From: JBNJEA01 sp051745395
Lineage (GTDB): Bacteria > Desulfobacterota > Desulfobacteria > Desulfobacterales > Desulfosalsimonadaceae
Reading direction: 5' to 3'
DNA: 14,588 bases
NCBI GenBank assembly: GCA_051745395.1
Contig: JBNJEA010000078.1
Coordinates: 1-14,588 of the forward strand
Below are positions 6,632 through 13,904 of this stretch, piece after piece. The notes beneath the pieces were generated by a model. The model saw only the letters and a list, made by a program, of their open reading frames with translations, was not told the origin of the DNA and made no database searches. The position numbers and the translations under genes were made by a program. Each line of letters starts with the position of its first letter. The first letter of the stretch is position 1.

Positions 6632-9600
6632 ATGGACAGCAATCCTGCAAACAGCGAAAAAGCCGCTGAAAAACCCGAAACGGGCAACGGCGCCGAAAAT
6701 GCCGGGGATGCCACTTTTCCGATTGTCGGGCTCGGTGCTTCGGCCGGGGGGCTGGAGGCGCTGCAGGCATTTTTTGAAATACTGCCGGACAACCTCGGGG
6801 CGGCCTACGTGATCATCCAGCACCTGTCGCCGGATTACAAAAGCCTCATGGATGAACTGCTGGCCCGGGTGACAAAGCTGCCCATCCATATTGTCGCCGA
6901 CGGCATGCGGGTCAAGCCGGACAATATTTACCTGATCCCGCCGAAAAACAACATGACGATTTTCCATGACAAACTGTTTTTAACCCGCCAGCGGGAAGAC
7001 CGGGTGCTGAATCTGCCCATAGATGTTTTTTTGCGCTCTTTGGCAAAGGACAAGGAAAAGGATGCCGTGGGCGTGATTTTTTCGGGCACCGGCACCGACG
7101 GCACCTTGGGCATCCGCGCGATCAAGGAATACGGCGGCATGGTCATGGCCCAGGACAGCCGCTCGGCCAAATTCGACGGCATGCCTCAGAGCGCCATTGC
7201 CACGGGCATTGTCGACTACATTTTGCCGCCTGAAAAGATGCCCATCGAGCTCAAGAACTATTTCAAGCACCCTTTTATCCGGAAGGCCGAGGATATCGAG
7301 GTTGAAATCTCCAAGGACAAGGATTACCTGTCCAAGATTATATCCATTATTCGCGACAGGAAGGGCACGGACTTTTACAACTACAAGCAGGCCACCATTA
7401 TCCGTCGGCTTGAAAAACGCATCGGCATCAACCAGTTTGTCAGTCTCGATGACTACATCCACTTTCTTCAATATGACAACAATGAAGTCAACCTGCTCTA
7501 CAAAGAGCTTTTAATCGGTGTCACCAGTTTTTTCAGGGAAAAAGATGCCTACGCCCAGCTTCGGGAAAAGGTGCTGCCGAAAATTTTCCAAAGCGATGAG
7601 GGCCGGCCCCGGCTCCGTATCTGGTGCATCGGCTGTTCCACCGGGGAAGAGGCCTACAGCCTTGCCATTTTGTGCAAGGAATACATGGAATCCCACCATG
7701 TGTATGCCGATATCAAAATTTTTGCCACCGATATCGACCATGATTCCATAGAGATTGCCGGTGCAGGCATTTACCCGGAAAGTATCGCCTCCGATGTTTC
7801 TGCCGAAAGGCTGAGCAAATACTTCACGACAACGGAGAAAGGGCTTCAGGTCAATGAGGCCATCCGCCGGATGGTGGTCTTTGCCAAACACGATATTCTA
7901 CAGGATCCGCCTTTTTCCAAGATTGATCTGATCTCCTGCCGCAACATGCTGATTTACTTCAATACCGAAGCCCAGCAGAAGGTCCTGGCCAAGCTTTATT
8001 ATTCTCTTCACGACAAGGGGTTTTTGTTTCTCGGAAGCAGTGAATCCATCGGAAATTTAAGCGAGGGGTTTGCCACCGTGGCCCAGAAGTGGAAAATATA
8101 TCAGTATATCCCCGGTTATCGGTCCACGATGAAAGACCCCATCATGCTGGCCACCGACCTGGAAAAACCGCTGCGCGACACCCGGCAGCGACGCCACCTG
8201 CCCGGCGGCCGGGCAAAGCCGAAAACCGAGTTCGGCGAATCTGTATTCGAAAACCTGCTTAAGGATTTTATCCCGCCATCGGTGATTATCGACGGCAATT
8301 ACGACATTATTTACACGCTCCATGACGTCAGCGCCTATCTCCGGATCCCCAGCGGCCGGATGAGTGTCAATATCATGGAGATGCTTTCCGACGAGATGAC
8401 CATTGCCCTGCGAAGCCTTTTGCGGCGGGCCCGACAGGAAAAAAGCCGGGTGACGTTTACCAACGTCTTTGTCGACGGACAGCGCGAAAAAGCCATCGAT
8501 CTAAGCGTCCGGATGTCGGAAGAGCCAAAAAACCAGGCGGTCAACTACCTCGTCAGTTTCCTGGAACCGGATGCAGACAGCGCGCAGCCGGCCAGCACGG
8601 TGGAGTCCCAGGATTTCGACTCCCGCTACCAGGAACGCATCGTCGAGCTGGAAAAGGAACTTCATGCCAAACAGGAAAGCCTCCAGGCCACCGTGGAGGA
8701 ACTCGAAACCTCCAACGAGGAGCTGCAAACCTCCAACGAGGAACTCGTGGCATCCAACGAGGAACTGCAGAGCACCAATGAGGAGCTGCAGTCGGTCAAC
8801 GAAGAACTGTATACCATCAATTCGGAATACCAGGACAAAATCCAGGAGCTGTCCGAATTAAACAACGATGTCAACAACCTGCTCGTCAATACCGGCATCG
8901 GCGCCTTGTTTTTGGACCGGGGGCGCAAAATCCGCAAGTTTACCCGGGTGGTCGGCGATATCACCAGCATCCGGGAGGCAGATGTCGGCCGGCCCATAGA
9001 GGACCTGGCCACTGCAAATATTTACGACGGATTTTATTCGGATATTGAAGCGGTGTTTGAGACCCTCGGGTCCAAGGAACGCGAAATCCGGGACGCGAAA
9101 GGCAACTGGTACCTGCTGCGGATGCTGCCCTACCGGACGGAAGAAAACGCGGTGGACGGCATTATTGTTACGTTTATCAACATCAATCCCTTAAAAGCCA
9201 TTGAGAAAAAGGCACAAAGCCTGGATGAAAAACTGGGCCGGGCCCTGGATATCGGGCAGATGGCCTGGTGGGACTGGTTTTACCCGGACAACCGGTTTGC
9301 TTTCAGCGAGAAATTGCCGGCGATGGTGGGCTACCACGCCGACGATATCGGCCGCCGCTACGAGGATTGGACCGCTCTGCTCCATCCGGAGGACCGGTCG
9401 CGGGTCAATGCGGCCATGCAGGACCTTTTAAACGGCAAAATCGAGTTTTATGACGTAAAGTACCGCTTGAAAGCCAAAGATGCCGGCTACATCTGGTTCC
9501 GGGACCGCGGCGGTGTGGTCGAGCGCGACAACAAAAATCAGCCGTTGCATCTTGCCGGCATCGTGGCCAATATCAACCGGGAAAAGTGGCTGGAGGAGCA

Positions 9601-10360
9601 ACGCGACAAAAGCTACGAGGTCATCTATAAAAGCCTGGATTACAGCCCGGTGGCCAAGACAGTGGTCGACCGGGAAGGGGCGATCACCTTTGCCAACAAG
9701 AAGGCTGAGACGCTGTTCGGCGTCAGCGGGGAACAAATCAGCAAGCGGACCTATGACGACGACCAGTGGCAGATCGTCGATTCTGACGGCCAACCGATCC
9801 CGCCGGAAAACCTGCCTTTTGCCATGGTGATGCGGACCGGCGAGCCGGTCTATGACTGCCGGCATTATATTGCCCGCGACGGCAGGGAAACGGTACTGCT
9901 TTCCATCAGCGGAGCCCCGATACTCGATGAAACCGGGGATGTGATTTCGGTTGTCTTTACACTTGTAGACATTACCAGGAAAAACGAGCAGGAAAAAGCC
10001 CTGCGGCAGAGCGAGGAAAACTACCGGAGCCTGTTTAACTCCAGCCGGGACGCCATTCTCGTGGCCGATACCCAGCGCCGGATTGTGGATGCCAACCCGG
10101 CCCTTGAAGCCCTTTTCGGCTACAGCCTCGACGAGCTCAAGGGCAAAAGTACCGCCTGTCTCTACGCCGAGCAAAACGAGTATTCGCAAATGGGCGATCA
10201 GCTCAAGCGAGCCGGCAATCCGTCCGGTTTTGTCAAGACTGTCCGGTACCGGAAAAAGAATAACGAAACCTTTGCCGGTGAAACCAGCGCGTTTCATTTA
10301 AAGGACGCAGACGGCCACATCAGGGCCTATGTAGGGCTGATCCGGCCGAAAAATCCGTAA
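6632..10360 (+). CDS. CheB-CheR fusion with coiled coil and multiple PAS domains
   Basis: The 1242-residue cytosolic protein begins with a CheB-type methylesterase (about 29-200), whose triad is visible: S37 in GASAGG, H64 in IIQHL and D156 in GTGTDG. It lacks the receiver that normally controls CheB. A CheR-type glutamate methyltransferase follows (about 230-490): basic helix ATIIRRLEKR (254-263), SAM loop GCSTGEEAYS (334-343) and SCRNMLIYF (435-443). A PAS-like segment lies at about 538-645. A long coiled coil (665-750) contains six near-identical heptads (690-731). Four PAS modules follow, at about 752-850, 866-985, 993-1116 and 1129-1238. Many relatives end in a histidine kinase, but this one stops right after the last PAS. 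The preceding gene encodes a kinase, so the kinase role may be split. No MCP, CheA or CheW is nearby. The ATG has only a weak binding site (GGAT), consistent with coupling to the gene before. Confidence 0.93.
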   Translation: MDSNPANSEKAAEKPETGNGAENAGDATFPIVGLGASAGGLEALQAFFEILPDNLGAAYVIIQHLSPDYKSLMDELLARVTKLPIHIVADGMRVKPDNIYLIPPKNNMTIFHDKLFLTRQREDRVLNLPIDVFLRSLAKDKEKDAVGVIFSGTGTDGTLGIRAIKEYGGMVMAQDSRSAKFDGMPQSAIATGIVDYILPPEKMPIELKNYFKHPFIRKAEDIEVEISKDKDYLSKIISIIRDRKGTDFYNYKQATIIRRLEKRIGINQFVSLDDYIHFLQYDNNEVNLLYKELLIGVTSFFREKDAYAQLREKVLPKIFQSDEGRPRLRIWCIGCSTGEEAYSLAILCKEYMESHHVYADIKIFATDIDHDSIEIAGAGIYPESIASDVSAERLSKYFTTTEKGLQVNEAIRRMVVFAKHDILQDPPFSKIDLISCRNMLIYFNTEAQQKVLAKLYYSLHDKGFLFLGSSESIGNLSEGFATVAQKWKIYQYIPGYRSTMKDPIMLATDLEKPLRDTRQRRHLPGGRAKPKTEFGESVFENLLKDFIPPSVIIDGNYDIIYTLHDVSAYLRIPSGRMSVNIMEMLSDEMTIALRSLLRRARQEKSRVTFTNVFVDGQREKAIDLSVRMSEEPKNQAVNYLVSFLEPDADSAQPASTVESQDFDSRYQERIVELEKELHAKQESLQATVEELETSNEELQTSNEELVASNEELQSTNEELQSVNEELYTINSEYQDKIQELSELNNDVNNLLVNTGIGALFLDRGRKIRKFTRVVGDITSIREADVGRPIEDLATANIYDGFYSDIEAVFETLGSKEREIRDAKGNWYLLRMLPYRTEENAVDGIIVTFININPLKAIEKKAQSLDEKLGRALDIGQMAWWDWFYPDNRFAFSEKLPAMVGYHADDIGRRYEDWTALLHPEDRSRVNAAMQDLLNGKIEFYDVKYRLKAKDAGYIWFRDRGGVVERDNKNQPLHLAGIVANINREKWLEEQRDKSYEVIYKSLDYSPVAKTVVDREGAITFANKKAETLFGVSGEQISKRTYDDDQWQIVDSDGQPIPPENLPFAMVMRTGEPVYDCRHYIARDGRETVLLSISGAPILDETGDVISVVFTLVDITRKNEQEKALRQSEENYRSLFNSSRDAILVADTQRRIVDANPALEALFGYSLDELKGKSTACLYAEQNEYSQMGDQLKRAGNPSGFVKTVRYRKKNNETFAGETSAFHLKDADGHIRAYVGLIRPKNP
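8699..8824 (+). repeat. Six 21-nt heptad repeats in the CheB-CheR gene
   Basis: Codons 690-731 form six units of seven residues (ELETSNE, ELQTSNE, ELVASNE, ELQSTNE, ELQSVNE, ELYTINS). At DNA level the units are imperfect 21-nt direct repeats, most similar in the first five. The pattern is a regular coiled coil that in this family links the methyltransferase part to the PAS part. Such repeats are prone to slip by whole heptads. Confidence 0.9.
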
Positions 10361-10376
10361 AAATTCTTTTTGGGTT

Positions 10377-10400
10377 TCCGATTCGTCGGGTTATTTTTTT
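10377..10400 (+). terminator. Possible weak terminator after the CheB-CheR gene
   Basis: CCGA-TTCG-TCGG (10378-10389) forms a short stem with a UUCG loop and is followed by GTTATTTTTTT. The stem is only 4-5 bp, so this is weak. If it works, the dehydratase genes are transcribed separately from the sensory pair. I see no convincing promoter between it and 10529. Confidence 0.35.
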
Positions 10401-10433
10401 ATTCTCGCGCAAAGCCGCCAAGAGCGCCAAGGA
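10401..10433. repeat. Palindromic dispersed repeat, half copy
   Basis: This 33-base stretch is identical to the left arm at 206-238. Similarity then fades (both copies go on to CTTGGAA), and the right arm, GCGTCTTGGCGCGAGAA in the complete copy, is missing. It lies in the gap between the CheB-CheR and dehydratase genes. A frame open across it gives a peptide (RAKPPRAPRM) typical of false N-terminal extensions. Confidence 0.8.
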
Positions 10434-10451
10434 TGGCTTGGAAACTTTATA

Positions 10452-10471
10452 AACAAAAACCTGTTTTTGTT
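10452..10471. promoter_or_regulatory. Perfect AT-rich palindrome upstream of the dehydratase genes
   Basis: AACAAAAAC (10452-10460) and GTTTTTGTT (10463-10471) are perfect inverted repeats with a 2-base centre, 57 nt before the start at 10529. A two-base loop cannot form a full hairpin unless the inner pairs open. The symmetry would fit a dimeric repressor or activator site, but no protein can be named. Confidence 0.3.
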
Positions 10472-10516
10472 CCGGTTTTGGCGGCCCCAATGGCTGAATT
10501 CAGCACAAGAGAATAT

Positions 10517-10520
10517 GAGG
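10517..10520 (+). promoter_or_regulatory. Ribosome-binding site fixing the dehydratase start
   Basis: GAGG lies 8 nt before the ATG at 10529. None of the earlier in-frame starts (TTG 10370, ATG 10433, ATG 10490) has a comparable site, and the first two precede or fall within the dispersed repeat. Confidence 0.6.
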
Positions 10521-10528
10521 CTGCAGTT

Positions 10529-11653
10529 ATGCCAAATCACGATGCAGCATCCGTGTTAAAGTACCAAAAGCAGCAGGGCGCCCGGATTATGGGATGTTTT
10601 CCACTTTATCCGCCGGTGGCGCTTTTTGCGGCCATGGATTTGCTGCCGGTAGTTTTGTGGGGGCTTAAAAGCGCCGTGCCCACCTTCGGGCAATCCGACA
10701 AGCATGTCCAGCCCTATGCATGCGCGGTGGGCCGGGAATTGATGCAGTTTGTGCTCTCTGAAAACGGTACGCTGATAGACGGTATTTTTTCGTACAATGC
10801 CTGCGACACCCTGCGCAATTTCCCGGAGATCGTGGCCTCGGCAAACGCTGCGGCCGGCCGGGATATCGCGATGCTGCACATGCACGTCCCCCAGGTCAGC
10901 CCGGTCAACCAGGTCGATGGGGGGCGGGCCTATCCGGCGCGCTACCTTGAAAGTGAAATCCGCCGCGTGATCGAAGGGGTGGAAAACGCCTTTGATACAA
11001 GGTTTTCACCGGAGAAGTTTTTGCGGGCCACCCAGCGGTATGCAAAAGTGCGGGCCCTGTGCCGGCGGGCCGAATCCCTGGTGGCGAAAGGGGCGCTTTC
11101 TTTCGGGGTCTTTTGCCGGGTGGTGCTGGCGGGCTATTTTCTGCCCGCGGATGAACAGGTCAAATCGCTCGAAGTCTTGATCGCAAAGGCGGATACGGCC
11201 GGCGCCGCCGAAGCCGCTCCCGTGATGATCTCCGGGATCATGCCGCCGCCGCCGGCGGTGGTCGGCGCCATGGAAGGCGCCGGTCTGCGCGTGGCGGCCA
11301 ACGACATTGCCAGCCTGTGGCGGTCTTACGGCTACAGTCCGGCCGCCACCGACGATCCAGTGGCCCATTATACGGATTTTTTTAAAAACCGGCCGCCGTG
11401 TTCCACGCTGCTGTACCAGTCCGATGACCGGGTAACGCGCTTTTTGCAGCGGGTTTCCGATACCGGCGCCCGGGGTGTGATTTTTTGCGGCGAAAAGTTC
11501 TGCGAGTATGAGTACTTTGAATACCCGTATATGGAAAAGCGGTTGAAGGCCATGGGCGTGCCGTCGCTGTTTCTGGAGTTCGCAGGCGGCGACGACGAAA
11601 ATGTCGATGCCCAGGGCACCCGGGTGGCGGCTTTTGCGGAAATGCTTGAATAG
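10529..11653 (+). CDS. 2-hydroxyacyl-CoA dehydratase family subunit (BcrC/HgdB-like)
   Basis: From the chosen start the protein has 374 residues, the normal length for the smaller subunit of the 2-hydroxyacyl-CoA dehydratase / benzoyl-CoA reductase family. It opens with the typical MGCFPLYPP block (21-29). YACAVGRE (64-71), SYNACDTLRN (89-97) and a C-terminal GEKFCEYEYFEYP (321-333) follow. C65, C92 and C325 are the likely ligands of a [4Fe-4S] cluster; C23 and C320 are also near conserved blocks. The family uses low-potential electrons from an ATP-driven activator to dehydrate 2-hydroxyacyl-CoA or reduce aromatic CoA esters. The activator is not in this window, so the substrate cannot be assigned. 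The frame is open back to a TTG at 10370, but that extension crosses the dispersed repeat and lacks family residues, so I start at 10529. It sits 73 nt before the second subunit, with a hairpin between. Confidence 0.9.
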   Translation: MPNHDAASVLKYQKQQGARIMGCFPLYPPVALFAAMDLLPVVLWGLKSAVPTFGQSDKHVQPYACAVGRELMQFVLSENGTLIDGIFSYNACDTLRNFPEIVASANAAAGRDIAMLHMHVPQVSPVNQVDGGRAYPARYLESEIRRVIEGVENAFDTRFSPEKFLRATQRYAKVRALCRRAESLVAKGALSFGVFCRVVLAGYFLPADEQVKSLEVLIAKADTAGAAEAAPVMISGIMPPPPAVVGAMEGAGLRVAANDIASLWRSYGYSPAATDDPVAHYTDFFKNRPPCSTLLYQSDDRVTRFLQRVSDTGARGVIFCGEKFCEYEYFEYPYMEKRLKAMGVPSLFLEFAGGDDENVDAQGTRVAAFAEMLE

Positions 11654-11689
11654 TGCCCGAACGAAAAATCCTGGTTTTCGTCCGGGCAC
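11653..11689 (+). promoter_or_regulatory. 15-bp hairpin between the two dehydratase genes
   Basis: GTGCCCGAACGAAAA (11653-11667) pairs with TTTTCGTCCGGGCAC (11675-11689) around a 7-nt loop, with a single A-C mismatch. The stem begins at the last base of the stop codon of the first subunit gene. No T-run follows, so it is not a standard terminator. It looks like an mRNA processing or stabilising structure, or a partial attenuator, that could set different amounts of the two subunits. Confidence 0.6.
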
Positions 11690-11726
11690 GAAATCGCCCT
11701 TTGCGATGGAATAAGGAGGCGGCCCC

Positions 11727-12971
11727 ATGGGCGGTCAGACAAAAACGTATGGGGGAAAAAACCTTTCCAAAATCATGGCCGAAGGCTACATGGGCCTGCA
11801 CGAAAAAGCGCAGCAGGGGGCGTTTTGCGTGTGGATCGCCATCAACGTGCCGGCCGAGATTTTTTCCGGCTTTGAAAACGTCGTCTACGCGGTGCCCGAA
11901 AGCCATTCGGCCATGTGCGCCGGCAAGGGCGTCGGGGCCGTTTTGTGTGAAACCGCCGAAAACATGGGCTATTCCACAGACCTTTGCAGCTATGCCCGCA
12001 TCGATATCGGAAGTCTCGCCGAAGGCGGCAAGCACTCGCCTGTCTACGGCCTGCCCAAACCCGACCTGCTGGTATCCAACAACAACAACTGCGCCCTGCT
12101 GGCCAAGTGGTTCGACGTCCACCACCGGCAACTCGACGTGCCCCATTTCATCATGGACGTGCCCTTCTGCTACGGCCCGCAGCAGGAAAAAGACCGGCAA
12201 TACATTATTGACCAGGTCCATGAGCTGATCGAAACCATCGAAGGCTTAAGCGGCCAGACCTTTGATGCCGACGCGTTTTACGACGCAGTGGGCTATACTG
12301 CCGGAGGCCTTGGCCACTGGAAGCGTTTTTTGGACTGCGCCCGGCACAAGCCCTCGGCGATTACCGCATTTGATTCCTTCGTGCACATGGCGCCGTTTCT
12401 GACCCTGCGGGGTACGCCGGAAATGGCGCGTCATTTCAAAATCCTGGCCGATGAGGCCGAAGCCCGCATTGACACCGGCGATTTTCCCGTGCCCAATGAA
12501 AAATACCGGCTGTTCTGGGACAACATCGCCCCCTGGCATCACCTTAGGAAAATCCCGACGCGCCTGGCCGAAGCCGGCGCCAACATCGTGGGCGCCTCTT
12601 ATACCTCGTGCATGGGAACGGTGGAAGGGTCTTTCGCGTTGTATCCCTGGGACGGCGGCGATGGTTTTGCCTACATCGCCCGTACCATGAACGCCTACAT
12701 GTGTCCCCACGGCATGACGCTTCGAACCCAAGCCATGAAAGAAGCCATTGGAGATCTGGCCATCGACGGGGTCATTTTTGCCTCCAACCGGTCGTGCAAA
12801 CCCTACTCGATCACCCAGATGGATCAGCAGAAGCATATCAGTGATCATTTCAACGTTCCCGCCGTCATGATCGAAATGGATCATGCCGACGCGCGCAAAT
12901 TTAACGAAGAAAGCGCTTTTTTACGGATCGAAGCCCTTATAGAGCGTATCGAAGCGCAGAAAGGAAAGTGA
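11727..12971 (+). CDS. 2-hydroxyacyl-CoA dehydratase family subunit (BcrB/HgdA-like)
   Basis: The 414-residue protein is the larger partner of the preceding gene. It has the family's N-terminal block VPAEIFSGFENVVYAVPESHSA (41-62, given as a range), YSTDLCSYARIDIG (82-95), SNNNNCALLAKW (117-128), MDVPFCYG (143-150) and SNRSCKPYS (353-361). C87, C122 and C357 are the expected three cluster ligands, by position in these blocks. SYTSCMGTVEG (291-301) and MNAYMC (321-326) contribute further cysteines that I would not assign. AAGGAGG (11713-11719), 7 nt before the ATG, is a strong binding site and much better than that of the first subunit. The two subunits should form a heterodimer with one [4Fe-4S] each. 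The pair resembles generic dehydratase-family subunits rather than any one characterised enzyme, and no symbol is assigned. Confidence 0.9.
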   Translation: MGGQTKTYGGKNLSKIMAEGYMGLHEKAQQGAFCVWIAINVPAEIFSGFENVVYAVPESHSAMCAGKGVGAVLCETAENMGYSTDLCSYARIDIGSLAEGGKHSPVYGLPKPDLLVSNNNNCALLAKWFDVHHRQLDVPHFIMDVPFCYGPQQEKDRQYIIDQVHELIETIEGLSGQTFDADAFYDAVGYTAGGLGHWKRFLDCARHKPSAITAFDSFVHMAPFLTLRGTPEMARHFKILADEAEARIDTGDFPVPNEKYRLFWDNIAPWHHLRKIPTRLAEAGANIVGASYTSCMGTVEGSFALYPWDGGDGFAYIARTMNAYMCPHGMTLRTQAMKEAIGDLAIDGVIFASNRSCKPYSITQMDQQKHISDHFNVPAVMIEMDHADARKFNEESAFLRIEALIERIEAQKGK

Positions 12972-12980
12972 AGGCACCGA

Positions 12981-13898
12981 ATGAACGAGATACCGAAAAA
13001 AGTCAAGCAATGGATCGAACAAGGCCGGGATCCCCGCAGCGCCCACTGGCAGGCCGGGCTTGAATCGATATTAAACGTCGTTGCCCCGTACCTGGTGCCC
13101 GGCAAGTTGACCCCGGTGGCGGCCCTGGATGCAGATGAAACGGCTGTATTTCGTGAGGCCCAGCAGGTCGTGGATCTAAGCCCCGACATACACGCGGCGT
13201 TTTTGCCGCCGTCGATTGCCGGTAAAATCATCCCGCCGGAATCGGCGGCCGAGTTGGAGCGCATCGATCCGGAAAAGCCGTCCTATAAACTTCTGTTGGC
13301 AAGACCCGGCGAGGATATCCGGATCGCCTGCGCCGAAGTATCGGATCAGGCGAAAAAGCCGGGCGTGGATATATTCCAGTCCGGCGCGCTGCTGGGCACC
13401 TATGATTTCGAAGACCGCCAGGAATATATGGCCGCGTTAAACCGGATCGTACGGGCCCATATCTGGGAAAAAGATAACTGGAAGCCGGGGGATTACAAGC
13501 GATATACCGTCAACTGGTTTGAACGGGTGGTGGATGCAAATACGGCCGGGGTCTGCGTGGCAGAGGATTTTTCCTTTTTTCATACGCCCACCTTGATCAA
13601 AAGCAACCGGATCGATGCGATTTTTACCCTGATTTTCGAATTTTTTCTCCGCCGGGCCGATCATCCGGACGAGGCCTTCGAGGAAAAGCTGGCATCGATT
13701 CGAAAAATGGCCGATGCCGAGACCAGAAAAGCCCAGTTCAAGGCACTTGCGGAAAAGACGGTGCTGCAGTTGCTGACGCTGATGGACGAGCTCGAGCTGG
13801 TGGATTTCGAATCTTTTTCGGAAAAAGAACGCCGGCAGTTTTCCCACGAGTCGGAAAGGGCGGTGCAGAAACTGGTCAACCGGATGGGGTCGGACTGA
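12981..13898 (+). CDS. Hypothetical protein linked to the dehydratase pair
   Basis: I do not recognise this 305-residue protein. It is soluble and rich in charged residues, with no signal peptide or membrane helix. It has only two cysteines (in RIACAEV and GVCVAED, far apart), so it is unlikely to carry an Fe-S cluster of its own. The first 100 residues contain several Pro-rich turns (PYLVPGKLTP, FLPPSIAG, KIIPPE). The middle (about 130-205) is mixed with many aromatics (W, Y, F). The last 80 residues look like charged alpha-helices (EEKLASIRKMADAE and onwards). The start is 9 nt after the second subunit's stop, with GAAGG as binding site, so it is in the same transcript. This suggests a maturation, assembly, CoA-substrate or electron-delivery role for the dehydratase, which is inference from position only. 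Confidence 0.8.
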   Translation: MNEIPKKVKQWIEQGRDPRSAHWQAGLESILNVVAPYLVPGKLTPVAALDADETAVFREAQQVVDLSPDIHAAFLPPSIAGKIIPPESAAELERIDPEKPSYKLLLARPGEDIRIACAEVSDQAKKPGVDIFQSGALLGTYDFEDRQEYMAALNRIVRAHIWEKDNWKPGDYKRYTVNWFERVVDANTAGVCVAEDFSFFHTPTLIKSNRIDAIFTLIFEFFLRRADHPDEAFEEKLASIRKMADAETRKAQFKALAEKTVLQLLTLMDELELVDFESFSEKERRQFSHESERAVQKLVNRMGSD

Positions 13899-13904
13899 CG
13901 GGTG

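Noticed and set aside
9428..10297. Minus-strand 289-codon open frame
   Set aside because: It is exactly antisense to the PAS part of the CheB-CheR gene, whose domains are clear. Its translation matches no family and it has no plausible start context. Long antisense frames are common opposite GC-rich genes.
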